The notes below the pieces were generated by a model, which was given only the letters and a program-made list of their open reading frames with translations, searched no databases and was not told the origin of the DNA. From positions 434,001 through 498,000 of the forward strand of contig CALSMD010000001.1 in assembly GCA_943787365.1 (NCBI GenBank): DNA of 64,000 nt, in the 5' to 3' direction. Shown one piece after another: positions 1 through 11,029 of this stretch (its first letter is position 1; each line of letters opens with the position of its first letter). Position numbers and translations under genes: made by a program. The stretch comes from an uncultured Flavobacteriaceae bacterium (GTDB taxonomy: Bacteria; Bacteroidota; Bacteroidia; Flavobacteriales; Flavobacteriaceae).

Positions 1-455
1 ACAACTTCAACAGCCTCCTCGCCTACTTTTTGAGCTATTTTATTAAGACCCTTTTCAAACAATTCAGAGACATAGGATGTTTCTGAGGAAGCATTCTCTT
101 TCCGATCCGTGATGATCGTTTCGAGTTCCGATAAAAACCCATAAGATTCGTTATTGGATTCTCCCCAACAGGTATCAGATCCTTTGTGACAAGTTGGTCC
201 TTGTGGCGTAGCTTGGATTAACAAAGTGTCCTTATCACAATCATTCTGTAAACTTTTGAAGCTTAGAAAATTTCCACTCTCCTCCCCTTTTGTCCAAAGG
301 CGTTGTTTACTGCGACTAAAAAAAGTCACCTTATTTGTTTCCAAAGTTTTGGCAACCGCTTCAGCATTCATATAGCCGAGCATTAAAACGGTTTTCGTGG
401 TTGCGTCTTGAATAATTGCAGGAATTAACCCGTCACTGTTATACTTGATGTCCAT
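1..455 (-). CDS. hisIE: HisIE, phosphoribosyl-AMP cyclohydrolase/phosphoribosyl-ATP pyrophosphatase (partial, C-terminus beyond window)
   Basis: Minus-strand reading from ATG at 455 gives [35 protein letters not shown]...; 1-nt overlap with the hisF stop; his operon context. Confidence 0.93.
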   Translation of the reverse strand, partial: MDIKYNSDGLIPAIIQDATTKTVLMLGYMNAEAVAKTLETNKVTFFSRSKQRLWTKGEESGNFLSFKSLQNDCDKDTLLIQATPQGPTCHKGSDTCWGESNNESYGFLSELETIITDRKENASSETSYVSELFEKGLNKIAQKVGEEAVEV

Positions 456-1210
456 TAGAGTCGTATGTTAATTTGATTTGTTTGTAATTCTTTTTTTAAA
501 TCGTTTATCGCAATTTCACCGAAATGAAATACACTGGCTGCCAAGGCAGCATCTGCTTTTCCTTCTTTAAACACCTCCACAAAATGCTGCATCGTTCCAG
601 CACCTCCAGAAGCAATAATCGGAATATTGACCGTTTCTGACAATTGCGCTAAGGCTTCATTTGCAAAACCTGTTTTAACTCCATCATTATTCATTGAGGT
701 AAATAAGATTTCACCAGCGCCACGGCTTTCCACCTCTTTGGCCCATTCAAATAAATCCAAATCTGTTGGGATCGTTCCACCTGCCAAATGCACCAGCCAT
801 TTACCGTCCACTTCCTTAGCATCAATAGCCACCACAATACATTGATTTCCAAAAGCATTTGAAAGTTCGTTAATCAACTCTGGTCGTTTGATAGCGGCAG
901 AATTCACACCTACTTTATCAGCTCCTGATTTTAGGAGTGTTTCAACCCCTTCTTTGGTACTCACACCGCCGCCAACAGTAAAAGGGATGTCTATTTGTTC
1001 TGCCACATTCCGAACCATTTCTATGGTGGTCGAGCGTGATTCTAAGGTCGCTGAAATATCTAAAAACACCAGTTCATCCGCGCCGTTCTCAGCATATTGT
1101 TTTGCCAAGGCTACCGGATCGCCTGCATCTCTGAGGTTTAAAAAATTTACCCCTTTCACAGTTCGTCCATTTTTAATATCTAAGCATGGAATAATTCGTT
1201 TTGCTAACAT
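455..1210 (-). CDS. hisF: Imidazole glycerol phosphate synthase subunit HisF
   Basis: [23 protein letters not shown]... HisF signature. Confidence 0.98.
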   Translation of the reverse strand: MLAKRIIPCLDIKNGRTVKGVNFLNLRDAGDPVALAKQYAENGADELVFLDISATLESRSTTIEMVRNVAEQIDIPFTVGGGVSTKEGVETLLKSGADKVGVNSAAIKRPELINELSNAFGNQCIVVAIDAKEVDGKWLVHLAGGTIPTDLDLFEWAKEVESRGAGEILFTSMNNDGVKTGFANEALAQLSETVNIPIIASGGAGTMQHFVEVFKEGKADAALAASVFHFGEIAINDLKKELQTNQINIRL

Positions 1211-1212
1211 AA

Positions 1213-1941
1213 TTATGAACGGTTGAGTTGATAGGTTTCTAATTGTTTTAAACTGATATTCCCTTCGTAAATGGCTTTTCCAATAATGACACCTTCACAG
1301 CCTAAATCGGCTAATTTAGGCAACTCATCAAAGTGTGAAATACCCCCCGAAGCAATTAGTTTTACAGGATTCACTGTGGATAAAATCGTTTCGTATAAAT
1401 CAAATGAAGGTCCTTGTAACATCCCATCTTTCGCAATGTCAGTACAGATCACATAAGAAATGCCTTTTGTCACATAGTCCTTTATAAAACTGAGGACTTC
1501 TTTGTCACTTTCCTCCTGCCAACCTTGAATTGCAATTTTTTGATCCAAACAATCCGCACCTAAAATAATTTTATCAGCACCATAAGTTTCTAACCAATTT
1601 AAAAATAGCGAAGGATTTTTGACGGCAATACTACCCCCTGTGATCTGGTGTGCGCCAGAATCAAAGGCGATTTTTAAATCTTTGTCAGATTTTAAGCCCC
1701 CACCAAAATCAACCTTTAAATTTGTTTTAGTTGCAATGGATTCTAAAATTTTATGATTGATGATGTGCTGTGCTTTGGCACCATCCAAATCCACCACATG
1801 TAGATGTTCGACACCGACATCTTCAAACATTTTAGCAACTTCTAAAGGGTTTTCATTATAGACTTTTTTAGTGCTATAATCGCCTTTAGTCAGGCGTACA
1901 CATTGCCCGTTGATCAGGTCTATTGCAGGTATAATTCGCAT
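1213..1941 (-). CDS. hisA: ProFAR isomerase HisA
   Basis: [22 protein letters not shown]...; operon context. Confidence 0.98.
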   Translation of the reverse strand: MRIIPAIDLINGQCVRLTKGDYSTKKVYNENPLEVAKMFEDVGVEHLHVVDLDGAKAQHIINHKILESIATKTNLKVDFGGGLKSDKDLKIAFDSGAHQITGGSIAVKNPSLFLNWLETYGADKIILGADCLDQKIAIQGWQEESDKEVLSFIKDYVTKGISYVICTDIAKDGMLQGPSFDLYETILSTVNPVKLIASGGISHFDELPKLADLGCEGVIIGKAIYEGNISLKQLETYQLNRS

Positions 1942-1942
1942 A

Positions 1943-2524
1943 CTATAAGTTTAAAAAATTTTGTAATAATTGAGCCCCGTCTTTACTGCTTTTTTCAGGG
2001 TGAAATTGAACCCCATAAAAATTATCAGATTGCAAAGCCGCCGAAAAATCAAGTTCATATTCCGAGGATGCGATGGTTTGCTTTCCAATACTGGCGTAAT
2101 AACTATGAACAGAGTACATAAAACTGTTTTCAGGAATCCCTTTCAATAAATCTGACTGCAAATTCTGAATTGTATTCCATCCCATATGTGGGACTTTCAC
2201 AGTATTTGAAAACTGTTTCACATCCACATCAAATACTCCAAGCCCTTTGGTATTACTTTCTTCAGTATGATTGCATAACAATTGCATTCCCAAACAAATT
2301 CCCAGCACCTCTTGTTTGAGGTTTGGAATTAAGAGGTCTAATTTTGATTTCTTCAACATTTGCATCGCTTGACTGGCTTCGCCAACACCAGGGAAAATAA
2401 CCTTATCCGCACTTAAAATTTCCTCTACAGAATTCGAAAGCTTGGCATGAACGCCCAAACGCTGAAACGCAAATTGAATGCTCTGAATATTCCCGGCTCC
2501 GTAATCAATTATAATGACATTCAT
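1943..2524 (-). CDS. hisH: Imidazole glycerol phosphate synthase glutaminase subunit HisH
   Basis: [30 protein letters not shown]. Confidence 0.98.
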   Translation of the reverse strand: MNVIIIDYGAGNIQSIQFAFQRLGVHAKLSNSVEEILSADKVIFPGVGEASQAMQMLKKSKLDLLIPNLKQEVLGICLGMQLLCNHTEESNTKGLGVFDVDVKQFSNTVKVPHMGWNTIQNLQSDLLKGIPENSFMYSVHSYYASIGKQTIASSEYELDFSAALQSDNFYGVQFHPEKSSKDGAQLLQNFLNL

Positions 2525-3661
2525 TTATTCTAAAGTTCCTTTGGTTGATGGTAAAATCATTTTGTTTACATCGCGTTTGACCGCCATTTTGATCGCTTTT
2601 GCAAACGCCTTAAAAATCGCCTCTATTTTGTGATGTTCGTTGCTCCCATCAGCTTTGATGTTTAAATTACACTTCGCCCCATCCGTAAAGGATTTAAAGA
2701 AGTGCATAAACATTTCCGTTGGCATTTTACCGACGTATTCACGTTTAAAATCTGCTTTCCAAACGAGCCAGTTTCTGCCCCCAAAATCAATGGCAACTTG
2801 TGCCAAACAATCGTCCATTGGCAAGCAAAAGCCATAGCGTTCAATACCTAATTTTGAGCCCAAGGCGGTGTGAAATAAATTCCCGAGTGCAATCGCCGTA
2901 TCTTCGATGGTGTGGTGTTCATCAACTTCTAAATCGCCTTTCACTTTAATATCTAAATCCATTTGACCGTGCCGCGCGATTTGATCCAACATGTGATCAA
3001 AAAAAGGAATTCCGGTGTCAATTTGACTTTGCCCTGTACCGTCTAAATTTAAAGTAATCGCAATCTTTGTTTCGTTGGTATTTCTCACAATGGACTCCAC
3101 GCGTTGCTTCGCTTTAAGGAATTCATAAATGGCTTCCCAACGGTTTGTTTCTAGAGCGATAAAAGGTGTTAATTCCTCTTGTTTGACAGAGATTTCATTT
3201 TCACCTAAATGCGTTTCGTCATTGATAAAAATGCCTTTACATCCTAAGTTTTTCGCCAGTTCTATATCTGTAAGACGATCCCCAATCACAAAAGAATTTT
3301 CTAAATCGTAAGCTTCTGAAAAGTATTCCGTTAACAAACCCGTTTGCGGCTTGCGTGTTGGTGCATTGTCTTTTGCAAAAGTACGGTCGATGAATTGTTT
3401 TTCAAAAACAATGCCTTCGTTTTTAAAGGTATCAAGGATGAAATTATGAACCGGCCAAAACGTGCTTTCTGGATATACTTCCGTTCCCAAACCATCTTGA
3501 TTGGTAATCATCACGATTTCAAAATCCAGTTCTTGACATATCTTTTTTAAATTAGAAAATACATCAGGGTAGAATTCTAATTTATCAAAGGAATCAATTT
3601 GTTCATCCGCAGGTTCACGGATGATCGTTCCATCGCGATCTATAAATAATACAGGCTTCAT
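2525..3661 (-). CDS. hisB: Bifunctional histidinol-phosphatase/imidazoleglycerol-phosphate dehydratase HisB
   Basis: N-terminal HAD motif (FIDRDGT) and C-terminal IGPD motifs ([20 protein letters not shown]). Confidence 0.98.
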   Translation of the reverse strand: MKPVLFIDRDGTIIREPADEQIDSFDKLEFYPDVFSNLKKICQELDFEIVMITNQDGLGTEVYPESTFWPVHNFILDTFKNEGIVFEKQFIDRTFAKDNAPTRKPQTGLLTEYFSEAYDLENSFVIGDRLTDIELAKNLGCKGIFINDETHLGENEISVKQEELTPFIALETNRWEAIYEFLKAKQRVESIVRNTNETKIAITLNLDGTGQSQIDTGIPFFDHMLDQIARHGQMDLDIKVKGDLEVDEHHTIEDTAIALGNLFHTALGSKLGIERYGFCLPMDDCLAQVAIDFGGRNWLVWKADFKREYVGKMPTEMFMHFFKSFTDGAKCNLNIKADGSNEHHKIEAIFKAFAKAIKMAVKRDVNKMILPSTKGTLE

Positions 3662-4695
3662 TTTAGAGTCTTTAATAAGGTTAATAATTGTGTGTTTTCA
3701 GAAGGTGTCCCTACGGTGATTCTTAAGCAATTTTTACAATGCAATTGTGAGCTTCGGTTTCTGACCACGATCCCGTTTTTAATCAATTCATCGTAGCGTT
3801 TGTTGGCATCGTCCACTTTGATTAAGATGAAATTTGCTTCGGAAGGGTATATTTTTTCAATAAAGGAAAAAGCTTCAAATGCTTTTTTTAATCTCTTGCG
3901 TTCTTTTAAAATACGGGCGATTTGATCTGTAACTACGTCCTTATTTTGAAGTGCTTTGATCGCTGCTTCTTGCGTAAGTGTATTGATATTATACGGCGGC
4001 TTGATTTTGTTTAATACCGCAATAATTTCTTTAGAGGCATAACAAATTCCCAACCGAATCCCCGCCAAACCATAAGCTTTAGAAAGGGTTTGTGTGACTA
4101 TTAAATTTGGATACGCATTCAGCCATTGTGTCCAACTGCTTTTTTCTGTAAAATCAATATAGGCTTCATCGATGACGACCAGTCCTTTAAACGTGCTTAA
4201 AAGACGTTCTACTGCGGTACGATCGACGCTATTTCCAGAGGGATTATTCGGCGAACAGACGAACAATAATTTAGTATTTGGTTTTATGTTTTCTAGAACC
4301 GAATCAACCTCTAATTGAAAATCTGAGGTTAAGGGCACTTGAATATTTTCAATGGCATTCAAATTCGCCAAGACTTCGTACATCCCATAAGTCGGAGGCA
4401 ATGTGAGAATACTGTCTTGATTGGGTTCACAAAAGGCTCTGAAAATTAAATCCAAGACTTCATCGCTACCATTCCCCAAAAGAATTTGATTAGCGGCCAC
4501 TTCTTTTTGTTTTGAAATGAGCGCTTTCAAAGCCGTTTGCTGAGGATCTGGATATCGATTTAAAGTACTGTCAAAAGGATTTTCATTGGCATCCAAAAAC
4601 ACCATATCCGTTTGTAAGTCTTTATATTCATCACGTGCAGACGAATAGGGTTTCATCTGTTGTATGTTCTTTCGAACTAATTTATTTAGATCCAT
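3658..4695 (-). CDS. hisC: Histidinol-phosphate aminotransferase HisC
   Basis: [29 protein letters not shown]; overlaps hisB by 4 nt. Confidence 0.97.
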   Translation of the reverse strand: MDLNKLVRKNIQQMKPYSSARDEYKDLQTDMVFLDANENPFDSTLNRYPDPQQTALKALISKQKEVAANQILLGNGSDEVLDLIFRAFCEPNQDSILTLPPTYGMYEVLANLNAIENIQVPLTSDFQLEVDSVLENIKPNTKLLFVCSPNNPSGNSVDRTAVERLLSTFKGLVVIDEAYIDFTEKSSWTQWLNAYPNLIVTQTLSKAYGLAGIRLGICYASKEIIAVLNKIKPPYNINTLTQEAAIKALQNKDVVTDQIARILKERKRLKKAFEAFSFIEKIYPSEANFILIKVDDANKRYDELIKNGIVVRNRSSQLHCKNCLRITVGTPSENTQLLTLLKTLK

Positions 4696-5980
4696 CTTCT
4701 ATAGATTTTAATCGAATTGTGACCGCGTTTTTGTGTGCCATCAGTCCTTCAGCTTCCGCCATAAGTTCGATGGTGTTTCCGATGTTTAATAAACCCTCTT
4801 TGGTAATTTCTTGAAAGGTGATGTTTTTCAAAAAACTATCTAAATTCACTCCTGAATATGCTTTTGCATAGCCATTTGTTGGCAAGGTGTGATTGGTTCC
4901 AGATGCATAATCGCCAGCACTTTCCGGCGTATATTCACCGATGAATACAGAGCCTGCATTGATGACATTATCAACAAAAAAGGAATTGTTTTCAGTACAA
5001 ATGATATAATGTTCTGGTCCATAAAAATTAATTAAATCAACCGCTTCTTGATCGGAGGCGACTAAAATCAACTTCTTATTTTCAAGAGCTTTTTCTAGGA
5101 TCGATTTACGATCTAAAAGCTGCGTTTGAATGCGTATTTGATCGGCCGTTTCTAAAAGTAGTTTCTCATCAGTTGACACTAAAACAACTTGACTGTCAAC
5201 GCCGTGTTCTGCTTGACTTAATAAATCCGAAGCGATAAAAGCAGGGTTGGCATTTTTATCTGCCATAATCAGAAGTTCACTGGGTCCTGCTGGCATATCG
5301 ATCGCCACGCCAAACTTGGTCGCCAATTGCTTCGCAACAGTGACATATTGATTGCCTGGACCAAATATTTTAGACACTTTAGGGATGCTCGATGTTCCAA
5401 ACGTCAATCCTGCAATGGCTTGAATCCCTCCTACTTTGATGATTGTTGTAATACCACACAAAGCGGCTGTGTATAGAATTTCGTTGGCAATCGCTCCTTC
5501 AGCATTTGGAGGCGTACATAACACACTATTTTTACAACCTGCAAGGGTCGCCGGTACGGCAAGCATCAATACTGTTGAAAACAAGGGTGCCGTTCCACCA
5601 GGAATGTACAAACCTACGGTTTCTATCGGGCGTTTTTCTTGCCAACACCGAACGCCAGGTTGTGTTTCTACATCCACTTTCATTGTTTTTTGGGCGTTGT
5701 GAAAGACTTCAATATTGGACTTGGCTTGTTGAATGGCTATTTTCAAATCTTTTGAAACCAAAGCTGATGCAGTCTCAATTTCTTCTTGAGACACAAAAAG
5801 AGTTTTTAAATCTACCTTATCAAATCGTTTTGTGTACTGCGCAATCGCCGTATCGCCTTCTTGTTTGACAGCTAAAAAGACCTCGTTTACAATGGTTTCA
5901 ATGGCCTCTACGGATTGTGTGGGACGTTGGAGAATTGCTTCCCAAATGGATCGCGCTGGATATTTAATTAAAGACTTCAT
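4682..5980 (-). CDS. hisD: Histidinol dehydrogenase HisD
   Basis: VGLYIPGGTAPLFSTVLMLAVPA, GPGNQYV, MPAGPSE. The track ORF extends to 6007; MKSLIKYP at 5980 is the likelier start (TAATG overlap with hisG). Confidence 0.96.
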   Translation of the reverse strand: MKSLIKYPARSIWEAILQRPTQSVEAIETIVNEVFLAVKQEGDTAIAQYTKRFDKVDLKTLFVSQEEIETASALVSKDLKIAIQQAKSNIEVFHNAQKTMKVDVETQPGVRCWQEKRPIETVGLYIPGGTAPLFSTVLMLAVPATLAGCKNSVLCTPPNAEGAIANEILYTAALCGITTIIKVGGIQAIAGLTFGTSSIPKVSKIFGPGNQYVTVAKQLATKFGVAIDMPAGPSELLIMADKNANPAFIASDLLSQAEHGVDSQVVLVSTDEKLLLETADQIRIQTQLLDRKSILEKALENKKLILVASDQEAVDLINFYGPEHYIICTENNSFFVDNVINAGSVFIGEYTPESAGDYASGTNHTLPTNGYAKAYSGVNLDSFLKNITFQEITKEGLLNIGNTIELMAEAEGLMAHKNAVTIRLKSIEDGSK

Positions 5981-6837
5981 TAGAGTACCATTTTTTCGAT
6001 TGGACATATAAGGATGCCTTGCGCACCTAAGGCTTTCAAATCGTCGATGATGTCCCAGAATTGGTTCTTATCAATCACACTGTGTACGGAGCTCCACCCC
6101 GATTCTGCTAATGGAAGTACGGTTGGACTTTTCATTCCCGGTAAGAGGTTGATAATGGCTTCTAAACTGTCATTTGGAGCGTTGAGCAATACATATTTGG
6201 ACGATTGTCCTTTGAGCACTGCTTCAATCCTAAATTTTATTTTATCTAAAATCGCTTTTTGAGGGACAGAAATTGTTGGAGAGACTGCCAAAACGGCTTC
6301 CGATTTTAGAATCACTTCTTTCTCTACTAGATTGTTTTTAAACAAAGTCCCCCCTGTAGAAACGATATCTACGATGGCTTCTGCCAATCCGATATTGGGT
6401 GCGATTTCAACAGAGCCATTAATGACATGGATGCTCGCTCTAATATTGTTTTTTTCTAAAAAGGCATTGACGGTATTGGGATAAGAGGTGGCAATTTGTT
6501 TGCCGTTCAAATCTTCGAGTGATTTGTATGCCATGTTTTTTGGAACGGCAATTGAAACTCGGCATTTTGAAAATCCTAACTTCGAAATATATTCTATGGA
6601 GTTTCCTTTTTCGACAAGAACATTGTTTCCAATAATAGCGGCATCTACAACCCCATCTTTTAAGTATTGTGGAATATCCCCATTACGGAGGTAAAAGACT
6701 TCGACAGGGAAATTAGTAGCCGTTGCTTTGAGTTGGTCTTTTCCATTATCAATGGAGATTCCAATATCTTTCAAAAGTTTCATGGAATCGTCTTTGAGGC
6801 GTCCTGACTTTTGCACTGCAATTTTTAAAGTATTCAT
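5980..6837 (-). CDS. hisG: ATP phosphoribosyltransferase HisG (long form)
   Basis: MNTLKIAVQKSGRLKDDSMKLL...; first gene of the his operon. Confidence 0.97.
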   Translation of the reverse strand: MNTLKIAVQKSGRLKDDSMKLLKDIGISIDNGKDQLKATATNFPVEVFYLRNGDIPQYLKDGVVDAAIIGNNVLVEKGNSIEYISKLGFSKCRVSIAVPKNMAYKSLEDLNGKQIATSYPNTVNAFLEKNNIRASIHVINGSVEIAPNIGLAEAIVDIVSTGGTLFKNNLVEKEVILKSEAVLAVSPTISVPQKAILDKIKFRIEAVLKGQSSKYVLLNAPNDSLEAIINLLPGMKSPTVLPLAESGWSSVHSVIDKNQFWDIIDDLKALGAQGILICPIEKMVL

Positions 6838-6853
6838 TCTTTATTAATTTAGT

Positions 6854-6888
6854 AAAAAAAAAGACCCGCTTGATTTCTCAAACGGGTC
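6854..6888 (-). terminator. Intrinsic terminator of the his attenuator
   Basis: RNA (minus): GACCCGUUUGA-GAAA-UCAAGCGGGUC followed by U9; 11-bp stem with one G-U pair, located between the leader ORF and hisG. Confidence 0.93.
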
Positions 6889-6921
6889 AGTATATAGTTT
6901 ATAATAGTATCCTACACAACT

Positions 6922-6981
6922 TTACCTCGCTTGATGGCCAGTTAAAATATGATGGTGATGGATGACTAAAAATAATTTCAT
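6922..6981 (-). CDS. hisL: his operon leader peptide MKLFLVIHHHHILTGHQAR
   Basis: 19 codons from ATG at 6981 to TAA at 6922; four consecutive His codons plus a fifth; directly upstream of the terminator and hisG. Absent from the ORF track because of its size. Confidence 0.92.
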   Translation of the reverse strand: MKLFLVIHHHHILTGHQAR

Positions 6982-7094
6982 TGTAATTATATTGAAAACA
7001 AATATTCAAAAAATAATCAGTGTAAACCTAACTTATTTTTAAGAATTATTGATTTAATAAAATAGGGTGTATAAATCAAGCTATTAATTAAAAT

Positions 7095-7907
7095 TTACTG
7101 GTTCCCTAAAATAATTGGCAATCCATTTTTTCCAGATCCAATGACAATCACTTTAGTATTTGGAGATTCAGACAACTTTACAGTCGCTTCAATTCCTTTA
7201 TCTTGTAAGATGCGATCGTTCAGAGATGCACTTAAAATTTTGTTTGCATCTGCTTTACCTTGTGCTTCAATACGTACTTTTTGAGCTTCTTTATCTGCAG
7301 TCACTAATCTAAATTCATATTCTAAAGATTCTTGCTCTTGCTTTAATTTACTCTCAATCGCATTTTTGATGGTGTTTGGAAGTTTTACATCTTCTACTAA
7401 AACACGCTTTACATTTAAAAATTGACCGTCTAATAAGTTTACGACTTCGTCAAGAATTTCTTGTTCGATCACATCACGTTTACTAGAGTACAGTTGTTCT
7501 GGCGTATAACGACCTACAACACTTCTTGCTGCTGCATTGACCGCAGGGCCTAAAAGTTCGTTCTCGTAATCCTCCCCTTTAGTTTTGATAAGGCTTCCAA
7601 GGTTTTTAAATTCTGGCTCGTACCATATGGTTCCGTTTACTTTAACTTCTAATCCGTTTACAGATAAAACATTCATTTCATCAGAGATGGATTGTTGTCT
7701 TACTTTATGGATTAACATACTGTTCCAAGGTGCTACAATTTGAAAGCCTTCGCCATATGTTTTGTCCGTTTGGATTCCATCTCCGAAACGCTCAAATAAG
7801 ACGCCTCCTTCTCCAGGTCCGATGGTCACCGCAGATTTTGATATTAAAAGAATAATAGCACCAATTATAAAGATAACTGGGAGTCCAATTTTAGGAAATT
7901 TTTGCAT
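7095..7907 (-). CDS. SPFH-domain/prohibitin-like membrane protein
   Basis: N-terminal TM; GEGGVLFERFGDGIQTDKTYGEGFQIVAPWNSM; coiled C-terminus with VTADKEAQKVRIEAQGKADANKI. Confidence 0.9.
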   Translation of the reverse strand: MQKFPKIGLPVIFIIGAIILLISKSAVTIGPGEGGVLFERFGDGIQTDKTYGEGFQIVAPWNSMLIHKVRQQSISDEMNVLSVNGLEVKVNGTIWYEPEFKNLGSLIKTKGEDYENELLGPAVNAAARSVVGRYTPEQLYSSKRDVIEQEILDEVVNLLDGQFLNVKRVLVEDVKLPNTIKNAIESKLKQEQESLEYEFRLVTADKEAQKVRIEAQGKADANKILSASLNDRILQDKGIEATVKLSESPNTKVIVIGSGKNGLPIILGNQ

Positions 7908-7925
7908 TTTGTTTGTTTTAAATTA

Positions 7926-9956
7926 TTAAATAAGTCCGTTGTATTTTCTGATGAACCATTCGATTGCTAGACTTGATAAAAGTAATAACAACCAGAATTT
8001 TATACCAATCAAAGGTACTGTTTTTTTAGTGAATTTCTGAATACTTGAAAAGCGATTGTCAGAAATTAACTGCGCCATTAATTCGTCGGTTTGAGTATCA
8101 AAAAAAGCCGTCCCTTCTGTATTGACCGCAAGTTGTTCGAGTTGCTGAACATTGGCATTTATGAATTGTTGTTCGATATTAAAATCTAAGATTTCAATTT
8201 CCCCATAAGAACGATGAGTGCCGTTATCAGCAGTAACCTCAAAGGAATAATTACCAGGCTCTAAAGCGTTTATATTTACAGTGTAACTATTTTGAACCGC
8301 TATCATAGGATACTCTAATTGTTGTCCTGTAGCATTATTTTTTAGATCAATAACTAATACTGCATTGGGATCTGGCTCGTAATTTTTATTAAAAAATTGT
8401 GCCGATATTTCTAAAGGTTGACTCCCATCATAAATAGATTCATAGTTGACGAGCAGGCGTGTGTTTTGATTTTTGATGTTTAAATACTGAATCAATTTCG
8501 CCATAAACGAATCAAATGATTTAAAATTTTGATCTTCACGGAAGGAATGCATGCGCCATTTCCACAAATTTTCTGCTAAGAGTACAGCTGTTCTTTGGGA
8601 GTTGTTTTCGTAAGTGAACCACAAGGGTTCTTTAGTCATCGTTCCATTAATCGATTTAAATAACAAAGTTTCGTGAGGAACATTTAGTGCGATGCTTCCA
8701 AATTCCGTGGTCAAAGGAGGATACGTATTAAATGTGAAATCATCTACAGAAAAATTATTAAAACTTGAATTAACGACCCCTTGATAATTTTCAGTCTGCC
8801 CCGTAATTTCTTGCTTAAAATTAGATTGAATGGAATTCAAATACGCCCATTGTGTTTGGTTGCCCCCTATAATAAAGGTGTTTAATTTTCTCTTTTCGAT
8901 AAGGTCAAAGACAGCTCTAAAACTTTGATTGGGTTGGTATAAAATTGCAAGACCATAGTTGTCATTCGTTTCTAAATACTCTATTGGCGAACAGATTTTT
9001 ACAAGCCGTTGTTTGTTGGTTTCAATCGCAGTTTTTAATGCCCCCAAATCGGGATGGGACAAAGAGGTTACTAACGCAATATTCGTGAATTCGTCAATCG
9101 TTTCTATTGCAAAAGACTTTTGATTGTTAATCTTATTTTTTTCGTTCTCAATGGGTGTTAAACTAACTTTGTATCGCTGTACTCCTACTTTCTTAGATGT
9201 GATTTTGGGAGTTAAAATGATTGAATTTTGTGCTGCTGAAAACCGAACACGTTCTTTATGAATAATTCGTCCGCGGGATTCAATTCTTAATTCCGACTGT
9301 ACAGTTGTGTTTCCAGTGTAAGAAGCGATAATTTCAACAGGGAATTTGTTGTTTAGATAGGTATATTTATTGACGTTAATTTGTTGAATTTTCAAATCCG
9401 TATGGTAAATACTGTCACCCAATATAAGAGGAAACACAACTTGTTCAAACTGTTTAGAAGCAAATTCATAAGCGTCACCAATAGTTTGATTCCCATCGGA
9501 AATTAAAACAATGGGGGCTAATTCAGATTCGTAAAGAGATTCAATATCTTGAATGCTCTTTGTGATATTTGTTTGTTTATCCTCAAAAGTGAGCTCGGGG
9601 TTTTGATTGATCTGCGTCCCAAACGGATACACTTTAACATCGTATTTAGAAGTAATTTCAGTATTTCTCAAGAGGGTTTGAACCGCCTCAGAAGCAACAC
9701 TGTCTTTATTTAAGTAATTGACAGATTGAGAATTATCAACCAGAACTGCAAGTACAGGTTTAATTATTTTACTTTCTTTTGTTTCAAACTTTGGGTTAAT
9801 GACAAGAAGTAATAATGAAAAAACCGAAATGAACCTCACTCCTGCTAAACCCCAATGAAGCCGATTTCGTTTGGATTTATATACATACTGAAAAAGCGCT
9901 ATGAATAGCGCTAAAATTCCAGATCCAATAATGTATAAAATTGTTTGTGTGGGCAT
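7926..9956 (-). CDS. Membrane-anchored VWA-like conserved protein (BatA-like topology)
   Basis: Two N-terminal TM segments, LAVLVDNSQSV and PIVLISDGNQTIGDA (VWA-like), Ig-like C-terminal part, C-terminal TM. Confidence 0.7.
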   Translation of the reverse strand: MPTQTILYIIGSGILALFIALFQYVYKSKRNRLHWGLAGVRFISVFSLLLLVINPKFETKESKIIKPVLAVLVDNSQSVNYLNKDSVASEAVQTLLRNTEITSKYDVKVYPFGTQINQNPELTFEDKQTNITKSIQDIESLYESELAPIVLISDGNQTIGDAYEFASKQFEQVVFPLILGDSIYHTDLKIQQINVNKYTYLNNKFPVEIIASYTGNTTVQSELRIESRGRIIHKERVRFSAAQNSIILTPKITSKKVGVQRYKVSLTPIENEKNKINNQKSFAIETIDEFTNIALVTSLSHPDLGALKTAIETNKQRLVKICSPIEYLETNDNYGLAILYQPNQSFRAVFDLIEKRKLNTFIIGGNQTQWAYLNSIQSNFKQEITGQTENYQGVVNSSFNNFSVDDFTFNTYPPLTTEFGSIALNVPHETLLFKSINGTMTKEPLWFTYENNSQRTAVLLAENLWKWRMHSFREDQNFKSFDSFMAKLIQYLNIKNQNTRLLVNYESIYDGSQPLEISAQFFNKNYEPDPNAVLVIDLKNNATGQQLEYPMIAVQNSYTVNINALEPGNYSFEVTADNGTHRSYGEIEILDFNIEQQFINANVQQLEQLAVNTEGTAFFDTQTDELMAQLISDNRFSSIQKFTKKTVPLIGIKFWLLLLLSSLAIEWFIRKYNGLI

Positions 9957-9995
9957 ATAATTAAATGAGCTGCGAACAGCTACTTATATAAGGTA

Positions 9996-10742
9996 TTAAG
10001 TGAGCATGCCACCATCGACGTTGATTGTTTGTCCAGTGATGTAACTTGATAAATCACTGGCGAGAAATACGCATGCATTGGCAATATCTTCAGGTGAACC
10101 GCCTCGTTTTAAAGGAATTCCAGCACGCCATCCTGCTACGGTTGCTTCGTCTAATTTAGCCGTCATTTCCGTTTCAATAAATCCTGGTGCAATCACGTTA
10201 CTTCTAATGTTTCTTGATCCAAGCTCTAAAGCTACTGATTTTGAAAAGCCGATAATACCTGCTTTAGAAGCTGCATAATTGGTTTGGCCCGCATTTCCTT
10301 TCACGCCTACGACTGAACTCATGTTTATAATAGATCCTTTACGTTGCTTTAACATCGTGCGTTGTACCGCTTTAGTCATGTTAAAAACAGACTTTAGGTT
10401 GACTTCAATCACTTTATCAAAATCATCTTCACCCATTCGCATGAGTAGATTGTCTTTTGTAATCCCGGCGTTGTTTATAAGAATATCAATCCCTCCAAAA
10501 TCCGCGAGTACGTCTTCTGCAAGTTTTTGGGCATCGTTAAAATTAGCGGCATTGCTTTGGTATCCCTTAACGGTCGTTCCAAAAGCTTGTAATTCTGTTT
10601 CTAAAGCGTTGGCAGCTTCAACAGATGCACTGTATGTAAACGCAACATTTGCGCCATGCTGAGCAAAAACGGTTGCAATTCCTTTTCCAATACCGCGACT
10701 TGCTCCTGTGATAATGGCTGTTTTTCCTTCTAATAGTTTCAT
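9996..10742 (-). CDS. fabG: 3-oxoacyl-[ACP] reductase FabG
   Basis: SDR motifs TGASRGIGKGIA, NNAGITKDNLLMRM, YAASKAG. Confidence 0.95.
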   Translation of the reverse strand: MKLLEGKTAIITGASRGIGKGIATVFAQHGANVAFTYSASVEAANALETELQAFGTTVKGYQSNAANFNDAQKLAEDVLADFGGIDILINNAGITKDNLLMRMGEDDFDKVIEVNLKSVFNMTKAVQRTMLKQRKGSIINMSSVVGVKGNAGQTNYAASKAGIIGFSKSVALELGSRNIRSNVIAPGFIETEMTAKLDEATVAGWRAGIPLKRGGSPEDIANACVFLASDLSSYITGQTINVDGGMLT

Positions 10743-11029
10743 ATAGTTCCTTCTAAAAAATTTATATATAATATCTGTAAATATTATTCATATCAAAGAT
10801 AGTAAAATGCTTTCAAATAAAATTCCTTTAAAAATGATTTGTGAATGCTATGAATAAATCAGAACGTCAAAGTAGGCTGTTAAATAGTATTTATTTCAAG
10901 CTTAAAAATCGAATTTGAGTGCACAACTATAATTTTTAAACTTAAACAGATGTCATTATATAGCTAAAATATTACGAGTTATGATTATTATTTTGTTTAT
11001 TTGTTTTAATAAATAATTAAACAAAACTT

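Noticed and set aside
5506-5868. 120-aa ORF antisense to hisD
   Set aside because: Fully antisense to a confident conserved gene, with no domain-like sequence.
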